From contig JALMLS010000491.1 in the NCBI GenBank assembly GCA_038496445.1, positions 1 through 64,000 of the forward strand: a DNA stretch of 64,000 bases. Reading direction: 5' to 3'. The position numbers were made by a program, and so were the translations under genes. Positions within the stretch are counted from its first letter, which is position 1; every line of letters begins with the position of its first letter. Positions 32,802 to 43,606 of the stretch are shown here, one piece after another. The notes under the pieces are model-generated. The model was given only the letters and a program-made list of their open reading frames with translations. It searched no databases and was not told the DNA's origin. Origin of the DNA: Trichosphaerium sp. ATCC 40318 (Eukaryota; Discosea; Flabellinia; Trichosidae).

Positions 32802-35094
32802 TCACTCATCAAATTCATGGCTTTTTCCAGGTAGAGATTGTGTTACTGAAGCAAGGTAACATCCGGAAGATGCTGATCTTATAAGTTGTCGTCTTCTTGC
32901 ACGATTACGCCTCTCAGTCTGTTTCAAAATATCTGAAAGTGCAACATAGATAAAGTTATACTGATCTTTGTTTTGCACCATACCTGTTTTGAAAAAAACA
33001 CAATCAATATCAAACACATAAAAAACAACCAAGCACATAATGTAAAAAAACACAAAAGAGAAAAAAAGACAACCACCCACAGTAACAAAGAATAAAAGAA
33101 AAAAAAAACATTTTGTATTTTTTTTTCAATGTGATAAAAACAAAGCAGGTGTAAAGGACTAAGTTAAACGTACCAACACGTTGACTTCGTAGATGTAGCA
33201 CAGTATCTTTAACATCTATTTTGGCACCTCTTTGGGCTTCATGTACAAGCATGTGTATAGCTACAAATGTACCAGTACGTCCAATCCCAGCGCTGCAATG
33301 ACAAACAACAGGTCTCTTTTGTTCACGTCGGATATCCAACTCACGTATTAGACTATAAATAACATTTGTATCAGTAGGTACGCCAAAATCTACATAACAC
33401 AGTTAAACAAAGAGTAACAGTTTAAAACAACAAGACACCCAACACGTGCATGCAGATAGTTCACTGAAAAGTGACTTTCAAAAAGCCATTTTTAGTAATT
33501 TTTTTTGTTACTCGGATTGAATACTGCACGTGTTTTTTTCAAGTAGTTGGATAATAGAAAAAAAAAATGAGATTTCGGGTTTATGTACCTGGCCACCCTA
33601 CAAATTGAATTTGTGTAGCTTCATGTGCGGTAATAGGGACGGTTTCAGTCAGTTTAAACTAAGAAAAAAAAAGATTTAGATTCATGAACCGTTAATAAAA
33701 TACCCACTACTCAAACATAGTTACGCGCTAAAAAATATAAAATTGCACTACGCGAGTACATGGCTAGAATTCCACAACCTCCCAGAAAGCCGTTTCATTG
33801 AATGTTTAAAAAATTAACTAGCGTGATCAAAAACAAATATAATCGTGTACCTCTTCGTCTTCAGATTCGCTACTAGAAAGTGCGTCTTCTGAAAACGCAC
33901 TAAGATCCTCTTGATAATAAATGAGGAATTTCCTTACAATGATCAAATCACCACGCTTCTTTACGCTTGTACATTGAACTCTCATTTTACCGTAGGTTTG
34001 TGTTTTACCTTCTTCAGGCCAATAAACATGTGCCTAAAAAAACAAGTAAATTACATCATACTACGCGAGCAAGTAGCCAAAAGGATTAGAAAAAATCTAT
34101 TTGTTATATACCTTTACGCGGTTACCACGCTCAACTGTTTTAGTTAACATAAGAATCACCGAAGCATTTTGTTCCCATACCTATTCAACTACTCAGAAAA
34201 ATCACTACGCGCTTTACACGCTCCAAAAGAAACAAAAAACGCGCCACAACCTATGGTGGTAGCCACACATTGGTCTGTTTATCAGTGTTGCAATTTAAAA
34301 TAAAATACGAACTCACCATGCGCCAGAAATCACCAAATGTCTTAGGCAATGGAGCTTGACAGCATATGTAGCATTGATCTTCGACACCAAGTTTACTTGC
34401 TTTACCCTTTACGTGACTTGCATTTATGTACTCGGAGCCTTTATGCCCATCATTCTTTAGTTTAACCTACGAAATAGAACTGTCAGACGAAGAAAAACAG
34501 TATGACGACACTGCAACCCGATAAGTTCAAAAAAAAAAAAAGAATTGTAGAATAGGGTTTTATCGATAAAAACGTAAAATACTATTGCGTCAATGCAGTG
34601 GTAAGTATCAAAACTGTAAAAACTATCTTTGAGTATTCAGCAAAAAAGTGGGTTCTGCTGATTGTCTTGTGGATGGAATCAAGGCGTTTAAAAGGGTCGT
34701 ACAGCTGTTTTTTCAAAGGGGATAACGTTGCCGTATCTATTTGTTCGTTAATACGGCCAATCAAGTAAGTCTTGAATGCAATGAAAATGGAGGTGTATAT
34801 TACCTGTTTTTACTCTTATTAGGGGATTTCAAAGCGTCTTCAGCGAAATCCTTCCTTTCGCAATATTATAAGCTGTATACGTATAGAAATGATTGTTTGG
34901 GGTGTTGACAATACTTTTTGATCATTTTCAAAGGCAGACGTATTGGTACGAAGAGGAAACGGACAATTGCCAAAAATGAAGCTAAATAATACTCTATCGT
35001 ACTCGATGTGTCGCTTGCGAACTTCTCTAAACTCTGAATAGATCTTTTTCATGTCTTGCTCGCTCAAAGTAACCATATTTTCGTCCTTTCTCAT
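32802..35094 (-). CDS. Protein tyrosine phosphatase, classical type
   Basis: About nine exons, roughly 360 residues. The full classical PTP pattern can be read: NKSKNRYGNVIPFEKTAVKL (exons at about 34855 and 34740-34704), [54 protein letters not shown] (WPD loop), PVVCHCSAGIGRTGTF (catalytic Cys and Arg) and LRSQRVGMVQNKDQYNFIY (Q loop). The catalytic residues are intact. The acidic linker SSSESEDEE is an insertion before the WPD loop. The C-terminal tail is Arg-rich (RRNRARRRQL). No membrane segment, so cytosolic. The start at 35094 is the first in-frame ATG; an upstream exon is possible. Confidence 0.85.
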
Positions 35095-35403
35095 CTTCTT
35101 GGCGTGTTGCTTCGCCACGGTAATACCACCGCATGATTGAGCGAGTTCTCCATGTGCTATTTGATTACGTTATAATTTTTTACTACAAAGCAGTTATTTG
35201 TAATGCGTACTGTTCAGGGACACCGAGCGAGTTGCTATTGACATGTTTTAACTACTTGTTTACTAAATATAGGCAGTCTACGAAAGTCTTACTTTTTTTT
35301 TTTGATCATCTTTTCACCGTTCTGCTTTGACAGCTACAAAAGCGGTTAATTTGATTACCAACTACTACATAACGATATAGTTTTGAACTGAAATACATAT
35401 AAC
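35095..35403. other. Divergent intergenic region
   Basis: Shared upstream region of the phosphatase and BCS1 genes. In-frame codons continue upstream of 35094 without an ATG. Nothing else is seen. Confidence 0.5.
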
Positions 35404-37822
35404 ATGGCAGCAGAAGGTTTATTGGCAAGCCTTGGTGTCGCTGGGATGGCAGGTACACGCTAACGATATCTCGTGAGTTTAGTATCCTCAATTACAGCAG
35501 GAAATCCCCTATTTGGTGCTGGTGCTGGTTTACTTGTACTTGGCTTCGGTCTAACTACTCTTGGTCGTGTATGTCAAGTATAATTATTTGTTACGCCTAA
35601 ACAATGCGTAGGCGTCTAGAGTGGGCGTTCAGCTGGCCAAACGCAGGTTTTTTGTGTCTCTTGAGGTACGTTATATTTATCTTATCTAAACCGCTTCAAA
35701 ATGAATGCATTGAAGTCACAACTGGATTTATGAGCGTCGTAGGTAACTAGAAAGGACCCAGCTTACCCATGGGTTCTAAAATGGATGGCAAAGAATAATA
35801 CGCATAGTAGACACTTGAGTCTAACCACCACGTAATCAGCAACATAATCAAATACAAAAAACAGCGAACTATTTTCTCTAAAACGAGTTTAACGGTCATA
35901 TTTGTTTTTATTTTTTCGCCTTTTTTGTTCGAAATTTTTTAGTCTGACGTGTTTTTATTTTAGTGTTAAAACTCTCAACAATGGTACTGTACGTTTAAAG
36001 TATAGAGATTTCGATACAACATAATATCTCTTTTTTATGTACAGGAGTATTAATTGGGGTGTAGCAATTGGCTAAGTATGATTTTTTTCCAAATGTCGGA
36101 CGACATTTTTTCCAGTTCAACAACACGTGGCTACAAGTAGAGAGGCTAAGAGAATCAGGATCAGTAGATAGAGAAGGACATGCGTGGGAAACTGTGAAAA
36201 TAACAACATTTGGTACGAGTGACAGGCAACAAAGAACTTTGCGATGTTTTATTTTTTTCTAACTTCTCCACAGCTTCGCAGAAGGATACAATCTTTGAGT
36301 TACTAGACTTATCAAGGAAGGCAGCTGTTCGAGAATTACAAGGTAAAATGATTGTTTATCAAGCAAGAGGACCTGAGTGGTTTGAATTTGGTAACCCAAG
36401 AAAGTAAGCCATGAAGCGCTTAAAAATATTAATTTGTGGTTTTTTTTAGTAAGAGACCTTTTAAGTCAGTTCTCTTAAAGGACGATGATGCAAACGAACT
36501 AAAAGAGGATGTTGAAGCGTTTTTGCAAAAATCTGAAAAATATCATGCTAGGGGAACCCCATACAGAAGAGGTTACTTACTCTATGGTCCACCTGGATGC
36601 GGAAAAACAAGTACGGTTTTTTTATTATTGGTACAGTGGAGCTGATTGATTTTCTCTTAGGTTTCATTCAGGCACTTGCTGGAGAACTTAATCATAATAT
36701 TTGCATTATGAACCTTGCTGATCGTACTCTAAGTGATGAGACTCTATGTTTGCTTCTTTCTACAGCACCAGAGAGGAGTATTATTTTATTGTACGAATTT
36801 TTTCTTGTAGTACTTTTCTTTTTGAGTGAGTCTGCTTGTCCTCGTAACTGACTGTCTGTGACAATGATTAACCCTGAAAGATCATTTAACAATCTGTTTT
36901 GGCTATTATTATTGTCAATGACAGTATGCACATTATGAGATCTGACGCGCAGTCAAAAACTACTTTATTTGGATTTATTCTCATTTTTTTCTTAAAGGGA
37001 AGATATTGATGCTGCATTTGCAAGTCGTGATGTTGCCAGAAAAATCGACGATGGTCCTCACGCACGCTTCTTAAACTTTGTCACTCTTTCAGGCCTTCTA
37101 AATGCATTGGATGGAGTTCCAGCAACAGAAGGTCGTATTGTATTTATGACAACAAACTACCCAGAGGTACAGCTCCACAATCATCTCACATAGCGCTATG
37201 TGAAGCACTATTTTTATACCTTAGAATTACAACGTACACGTGGGGTTGCAGTTGAATAACTGTACTTGACATGGAGTGTTGTCTTTCTTTCTTCCTGAGA
37301 GAAAACGTATTTCAACTCCAGTTTTTTTTTCAACGAAATTTATGCCTTGTACGATATTTGATACTGATGTATTATTGTTTAGCGGTTAGATCCAGCTCTT
37401 GTACGTCCTGGACGTGTAGACAAGAAGAAAAAGCTTGGATTAGCTATGAACTCACAAATTTCAAACTTGACTCGTCGATTTTATCCAGATGCAACTGATG
37501 ACCAAGTACAGGCATTTGTTGATAAGGTATGACAGCCATCTATGATATTTAGTTCTTTTACAATATTTATTTCAATTTTTGGTTTTATAAACACGTTTTG
37601 AGAATTTTTCTGGTTTTTTTCCGTTTTTTTGATGTTTTTTGATGTTAGGTTCCTGAAGACACAATGAGCCTTGCTCATCTTCAAGGTTATTTCTTGACTC
37701 ACGAAGATGACTTGAAAAAAGCTACTGATGCTTTTGATGAGTACTTCAAGAGTGAATTCAAAAATGATCAAAAAGTAGCACAGGATCAACAAGAAAGTGT
37801 TCAAAACAATATTTACAAATAA
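35404..37822 (+). CDS. BCS1: BCS1-type mitochondrial AAA ATPase
   Basis: About eleven exons, roughly 470 residues. The N-terminus is short and hydrophobic ([20 protein letters not shown]), a single membrane segment followed by the BCS1-specific domain ([22 protein letters not shown], then [21 protein letters not shown]). The AAA module follows: [14 protein letters not shown] (Walker A, split by an intron near 36612), IILLEDIDAAF (Walker B, split near 36792/36999), [42 protein letters not shown] (sensor 1 and Arg fingers). BCS1 translocates the folded Rieske iron-sulfur protein into complex III. All key motifs are intact. The C-terminus is longer and more acidic than in yeast. Confidence 0.9.
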
Positions 37823-38174
37823 TATTGTTTTCGAACAATACTCTTGGCTACTACCCTCCTTCCTTGTTTGGTAAACAGTTCAATACTGTATACATATGCC
37901 TGCGCACACCCCAAAGTAAAAGAGCCATTCAACATATATACCCTTTGGTATACATACATGCATGTTATTTATTGTAGAACAACAAGCAACAGTTTGCTAA
38001 AATAAAAATCTTGTTTTATTGAACCTTTGCTCAGAGCACCTATAGTTATCGCAATTGTTAAAACCTATTGGCTACTTTTAAAACTTTTTGTAGTGGTACC
38101 TGTTACTTTATCAATGGTACGTGTACCGCCACCAACAGTATTGATCGGCAAGAAATGTTGTATCATTCAGATTC

Positions 38175-40033
38175 GTAATTGTATAAGAACGCAGAATGCA
38201 CACCCCTAGTGTGAGCGCATACTATAGAACAAGGTGGTGTCATTAACTTAGGTGTATTCGCTACAATAAAAAAATAGTATAGTTCGTTAGAAGCTTTAGG
38301 ACAATAAAGAAACTACGATCTAAAAGGTAATTTGTTTTATTCTGACAAATATTGTCTTCTCGATTTGTTATCTATTCTAATACCAAGAGCACTGCAATTC
38401 TTACTTGAGTTCTCCAATTCTAGCAATACAGCCCTTGATAGCATGCGTCCATTCTGCTTCCTTAGGTCCACCAGGTTTCGCAACAGCTTTGTGCCATATT
38501 GGCTTTGCAATGTGCCCATTGTCAGCATAACGGCAGCCAGCAAACTTGGAAACAATGTCACCTTCTGTCAAATGCACTTCATATCTTATCACGCCAGCAT
38601 ACTTTTTGCTTTCACCGCACAGATTAAACAGATTGAACCAAGAATACACTCCAGGTGAATTAAATGAAGCGCCAGGGAGTGGTATTTCAGAAGCTACCAT
38701 TTCAGCAAGAGCTCCGCCAAGTGAGTGACCTTAAGGAAAACCAAAGTTAGTTTTTATTATTATTATTACAATGTGTTTAATGTCACTCTTGTTGTTTTTG
38801 TGTACCTGTAATAAAGTCAGGTTTCATGTCAGATTTCTTTGCTATGTCCACTGCACATGTTTTAGCCTTGCTGATTGTAGGTCCTGAGTAAATCAAAGAG
38901 AAATCTTGTACAACACCTACAAAGTATTTGAGTACATCAATTTCTTAACCAAAAATCAGAAAAAAAACTCACCAAATAGCGAATCCGTTCCTCTGAGTGC
39001 AAGTATCCTCTTGTTCTTGTACTTGCCCTTTAGAACCAAGTACAATCCATATTGAATAAAGTTACCACTTGTAAAATACTCAGTCTGTTTTTTTAGGTTC
39101 CTCAAATGATCCTTAAACTTGCCCTCCTCTTTGAAGTCGTATACGTCTTGTGAACATGCCAGCAATAATTGTCTAATATTGTCATCTTCCAAAGGAAGTG
39201 TGAATTTAGCAGGATGCTTGTCTTTAGGTTCTTTTTTGAGGATATCTTTCAAGCTTGGTGCTTTCTTGTCGGGGTTTATCCACTCCTTTAGATTTGGTTT
39301 CTCTCCGTTGTCCTTCTTTGTTGGTTTAGACTTTGGGTCATTCTTCTTAGGTGCTTTAGACATTTGGTTTTAGTTGTTGTTGTAGTGGTTGTGATGGTTG
39401 AGATGATTGAGATTTATACTTGCTTGATGAATTGTTGTTTTTTCCCGGTGAACTGCTCACGTGACATTTCACGTGAACAGATAAATCTACCTATGATCGA
39501 GTCAGGAGAAAGCTAACTATTTCTATGTAATTTTTGGGTGGTGTTACCAACTTGAACAATTTTCCCGCAAAAAAAAAATAGTTTTCCCGTAGAAATGTTT
39601 GCACCCGTTTTGGCTTACCAGCTGAAGTAATCCTAAATCAAGACTTGTAACGTTTTGACTGTAGCCCTTGTGTAATAAGACCTAGCTCCCTAGGTGCCTT
39701 TTGTATTCTTTTAGGTATGTACGCAAAGAATTTGTGCATAGATACAAGTACAGTTTATTTACAAGAGGTATTAAAGGTGAGATAACGTTAAAACCTCAAA
39801 GAAAATTACAAGCGCTTCCACAGTATCTTACGTTGAGTGTACGGTATTAGTATAGCGTAGTAGTATGTTTTAGAGTATAAGAGACAACTGATGAACGTTA
39901 GAGGACGTCAACAGAACTGCTAACAATGTACAAAAATAAAATAATGGTTAAAAACACGTGGATTTTAGTTTTCCAGAACTGACAAGATCTGTAAGATCTT
40001 GTAGTTTTTAACAGATCTTGCAAGAACTAACAA
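38175..40033. repeat. Left arm of second inverted repeat (lipase-bearing)
   Basis: Reverse complement of 54797-57866. It includes the lipase gene, its upstream region with paired CACGTG motifs, and ends in an AAGATCT-rich block. The right arm is about 1.2 kb longer because of an inserted element. The arms enclose about 14.8 kb. Confidence 0.9.
38401..39363 (-). CDS. Class 3 (alpha/beta-hydrolase) lipase, left copy
   Basis: Three exons, about 265 residues. The N-terminal 60 residues are Lys/Pro-rich and probably disordered (MSKAPKKNDPKSKPTKK). The catalytic part has ILALRGTDSL (the oxyanion-loop strand of class 3 lipases), then DFITGHSLGGALAEMVA with the nucleophile serine in GxSxG, split by an intron in the first Gly codon, then a C-terminal region with FNSPGVYSWF and a possible catalytic His in DNGHIAKPIWHKA. 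No signal peptide. It is nearly identical to the copy at 56672-57632 in the opposite arm. Confidence 0.85.
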
Positions 40034-40507
40034 GATCGATCTTGTAGTTTTTAACGGAGCTATAATACCCAAACTATAAAGTATCATGGTAACCAGTATT
40101 ATGACTCATTCACCAATTATCACCAACGTGATGTAGCGTACAGCTTGCTACATGCTTTAATTGCAGCTCCAACATCAGTGAATTCGTGAGCAGAAAAGCC
40201 TGTGCTTCTCGTTAAGGAAGAATCCATGATTTTTATCAAATCCAATGAGTTGCCAGCAGTGTCCATTACAGTTACTGTAAATGATAGGGCCTACTTACGT
40301 CAAGCAAGACTTAAGTAGCGAACTTAACTAGCACACAAAAAAACGTTTAGAGACGCCAGGCGTCAAATCATTAATTTGTTTTATTATACTTCAAATACGT
40401 AAGAACTACGCAGTACCAATACATTCAAAGGCAAAACCCCTGACACAGACTTTAATTAGGCTTTTACATTTTGATTCTCGCTGGAACGTTATCTGTTGCT
40501 TTGTACA
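39364..40507. other. Lipase upstream region and flanking intergenic DNA
   Basis: Two CACGTG palindromes (about 39460 and 39470) lie some 100 bp upstream of the lipase ATG and are conserved in the right arm, so they are good promoter-element candidates. No gene is seen in 39500-40500. Confidence 0.45.
39980..40070. repeat. Cluster of AAGATCT/AGATCTT units
   Basis: At least five copies of AAGATC(T) or its complement occur within 90 bp, separated by GTAGTTTTTAAC spacers, making overlapping direct and inverted repeats. A related cluster lies at about 54775-54850 at the matching end of the other arm. Confidence 0.7.
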
Positions 40508-42247
40508 ATGGCTAAAACGGTCAAGAAACAGACTATTAATGTTTTTATTCATGGTCACGTTGATAACGGAACATCAACCCTCCTGGGCCACTTGTTGTAT
40601 AAATGTGGTATAATAAGGGAACAAACAATACAAAGGATGAGAAAGAGATCAACCAGACCAAGCCAGGAGTATGCTTCCGCATTGCTTTGTTTCAGAACAT
40701 TCGCGAGTCCATTGCGAAACTGTTATTCACTTGCCACCAATAACTGCAACGTACGTCATTACAAAGCCCAATGTTTTGTTCAAAAAATGTGAACCAAGAC
40801 AGAATCGACATTGTGTTTTTTGATTCTATAGAAAGACCCGCCACGTACAAGAGTTGGGTGACGAGACAACATTTTAGTTGCCATATAACTAAGTTTATTT
40901 TTTGTCAAGGTGTCTATTACTGCAGCAGATACATACACCGAACCATTGATTACAACATTGGCTAAATCATGTGATTGCATTTTATTGGTTGTTTCTGCAG
41001 CTCAAGGAATGTTTGAATCATCAATAGCTCGTCATGGTACAATAATACATTTGTTATCATCTGCCAAGATACTCAGTATTCCAAAAATAATTGTTGCTGT
41101 TACGTATATGGATAGTATTAGTACTGGTGTTAAATATGATAAAGGAAGGTACATTGAAGTGGTGTCAGGAATCCAAAAGATAATGAGAAAGTACGTCAAT
41201 AACCCCTTTTTGTTTATCAACTCGCAAGTCAACCTCTCTTGTTTTTAGCATGAACTACAACATTGAAGATGTTTTGTTTATTCCAGTTTCTGGAGCCCTT
41301 GGAGATAATTTGGTGGATATATCAAGTAACATGCCATGGTGGAAGGGATACACATTACTTGAAGCATTTGATACTATTGGCGAGAATCGTGAAGTAACAA
41401 CATCATTAAAAATGCCCATCACTTTCACCTTGACAGTTAAAGATGTAGGATTTGTTGTAGCAGGAACCGTTATGTCAGGGTGCTTGCGAGTAGGAGACAA
41501 CGTTATCATCGCTCCTACTGGATTAAAAACGAAGGTTATGGACATGGAATATGAACATACCAAGCATAAAGAAGCGCATAAAGGTACTCATGTTGCATGT
41601 TTGTTAGAAGGTATATCAAGAAAAGATGTCAAACGTGGATATGTCATTCTTGCATTAATCCCAAATAAGAAACAACAGATTTTAGTTTCTGAGTTTACAG
41701 CACATGTTATTAGCGCATCAAATCATATTTATGAGGGCAACATGTTACGCTTCGGTACAAATCCTTCAAAAAAAAAACAAAAAAAAAATCAAAAATTTAA
41801 GTAAACACATGATACTTATCAGCATTCATTACATTACATTTCTTTTGAAAACTGACATCTTCTCGTCGGTGATTTTTCTACCACTCATAAGTTTTGTGTA
41901 CTCTAGTTTAACAAACTTTTGGTAGGGCACACAAAGTCTGCAAAGAAGAAATGTTCGGTAACTAAAGTTATTGGGTGTTTGAAAGTAGAAACACATGAAG
42001 TGGTTGAACCAAAGCAACCAAAAAAACTATCAAATGATGAAATTGGCATCATACGGATACAGCCATCTTCTCCTATGTACTGTTGTACAAAAAAGGAGTC
42101 AAATTACTTTGGAAGTCTGTTTCTCAGAGTAGAAGGACAGCATCAGGTAATCCACAGTATTTCCTCCGTTTTTTTTAGGCCAATCCTCATAAACTATAAT
42201 AGATTATTGCAGTTGGTTCTATCGTATCTGTTACATATGTTGAATAA
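40508..42247 (+). CDS. Divergent EF-1alpha-like GTPase with altered G motifs
   Basis: Five or six exons, about 450 residues. It begins MAKTVKKQTINVFIHGHVDNGTSTLLGHLLYKCG, aligning with the EF-1alpha start GHVDSGKST; the P-loop lysine is Thr. Where EF-1alpha has DAPGH it reads FFDSIERPATYKSW, and NKMD is TYMD (VAVTYMDS). The fold otherwise continues: LVVSAAQGMFESSIA, FIPVSGALGDNLVD, WWKGYTLLEAFD, then domain 2 (GFVVAGTVMSGCLRVGDNVIIAPTG, VKRGYV) and domain 3 ending VGSIVSVTYVE. It cannot be the organism's working elongation factor. It stays open over its whole length, which suggests a selected, non-canonical role. The exon structure between 40660 and 40850 is uncertain. Confidence 0.75.
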
Positions 42248-42359
42248 CATCATCTTCATCTGAGCTGACTTTTGAGCTGTATTGCCTTGGCAGCATGACA
42301 CAGGGCTTGAAATCAATTTTATCTTTGTTTTTTGTACCGTCCATAAATAAAGTTAGTTC

Positions 42360-42929
42360 TAGAAAGTAAAGTAGGAAGTACCATTTGTTGAGCCTTGTAG
42401 TTGGAGATTTAGTAGTAGCCTCAGTGGTTGGAGCATCTGTAGTTGAGCTTCAGTGGTTGGAGCGTCTGTAGTTGGTGCCTCTGTCGTTGGTGCCTGTGGT
42501 TGGTGAAGCTGTTGTTGGCGCATCCGTAGTTGGTGCTGCTGTAGTCGGTGCTTCAGTGGTTGGAGCACTTGTAGTAGGCGCATCGGTTGGTGGAGCGCCT
42601 GTGGTAGGGGCTGCAGTTGTAGGTGCATCTGTAGTTGACACATCTACTGTAGTTAGGTGGAGATAGGTAAAAATAATATCGATCAAGTAGGTGCATCTGT
42701 GGTTGAAGCTTCAGTGGTTGGAGCGTTTGTTGTTGGAGCAGCCGTTGTAGGAGCCTCTGTTGTTGGTGCACCTGTTGTAGGAGCAACAGTTGTTTGTGTA
42801 GCAGTAGTTAGAGCCTCTGTAGTCGGCGCTAAAGTTTACAACGAAAAATAGCTCGTATATTGACAATGCGTTGAGTACAGCGATAAATATGAATGAAATA
42901 AAGAATCTATTAACAGCTGTTAGTAACAT
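42360..42929 (-). pseudogene. Mucin-like Thr/Pro-repeat surface protein, frame-broken
   Basis: It starts with a signal-peptide-like segment at 42929 (MLLTAVNRFFISFIFIAVL), then long arrays of APTTE/APTTD/APTTA repeats in 42450-42840. The repeat array switches frame at least twice (near 42830 and 42480) and crosses a stop between its halves near 42680, with no good introns to repair it. Proteins of this kind are heavily O-glycosylated, cell-surface, GPI-anchored mucins; the intact relative in this window is at 59491-60665. Either a decayed gene or one whose repeats are misassembled. Confidence 0.5.
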
Positions 42930-43606
42930 CTTTGATATCACGTCACTTACCCGCCAAGGCTCTCGACCATAAGTTCTTGTAGCAAAAGGTGCCAGACAAG
43001 GAAACACAAAAAATGAAGAATAGTATAAAAGACTCCGCAACCACAACTGTTTTCCTTGTGCAAAACAGTCAACTTAAAAAGCACATAAATTTTTTGACAT
43101 GTGCGAGCACGTGATTTTACATGTAAAGGTAAAAAATTCAAAAAAAAACGATTTATGTACACCGATATAGCGTACTTATAAACAGCTAATAAGCTGCCAA
43201 GGAGCAAAACGGTTCTAAAGTGTCTTTAGCAAAACTTTCAGGCTTTCAAATAAGTATTGGTTTATAAGGTTGCTTTGTGCGTACTAATAGTTTTTAGGGA
43301 GGATAGAGCGAATATTATTTCGCTAAGGCATAATACCCAATCTATAATTGATAAATACAATAGTAGACGTGGAAAAGTCTGTCATGTCTCTGTAGAAGAA
43401 TAGAATCAAGAACATCCATGTTGCCAGTATTAAGGCTATAAGACCAACTACCACCGTAGAAAATAGGAAAAACTCGCTGATAGCTACTAAGACTAACACC
43501 ATATATTGATGGGGCAACCTGCAGCTGCAGAAATTTATTTCATAAATTTTTTACGGTGGTCAAACTTAGGTTCACAACTTTTTTGCGGATAGCCCGTGAG
43601 CACAGT
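42930..43606. other. Intergenic with one small membrane-type frame
   Basis: On the minus strand at 43323-43502 an ATG frame of about 59 residues has two hydrophobic segments (FLFSTVVVGLIALILATWMF). It may be a small membrane protein gene, but there is no supporting homology. Otherwise nothing is seen. Confidence 0.3.

Noticed and set aside
34582-34764. A 60-codon minus frame looking like a tail-anchored protein
   Set aside because: The exon ending RYGNVIPFEKTA of the tyrosine phosphatase overlaps it in another frame and splices cleanly to VKLNDG, so the frame is intronic or antisense.
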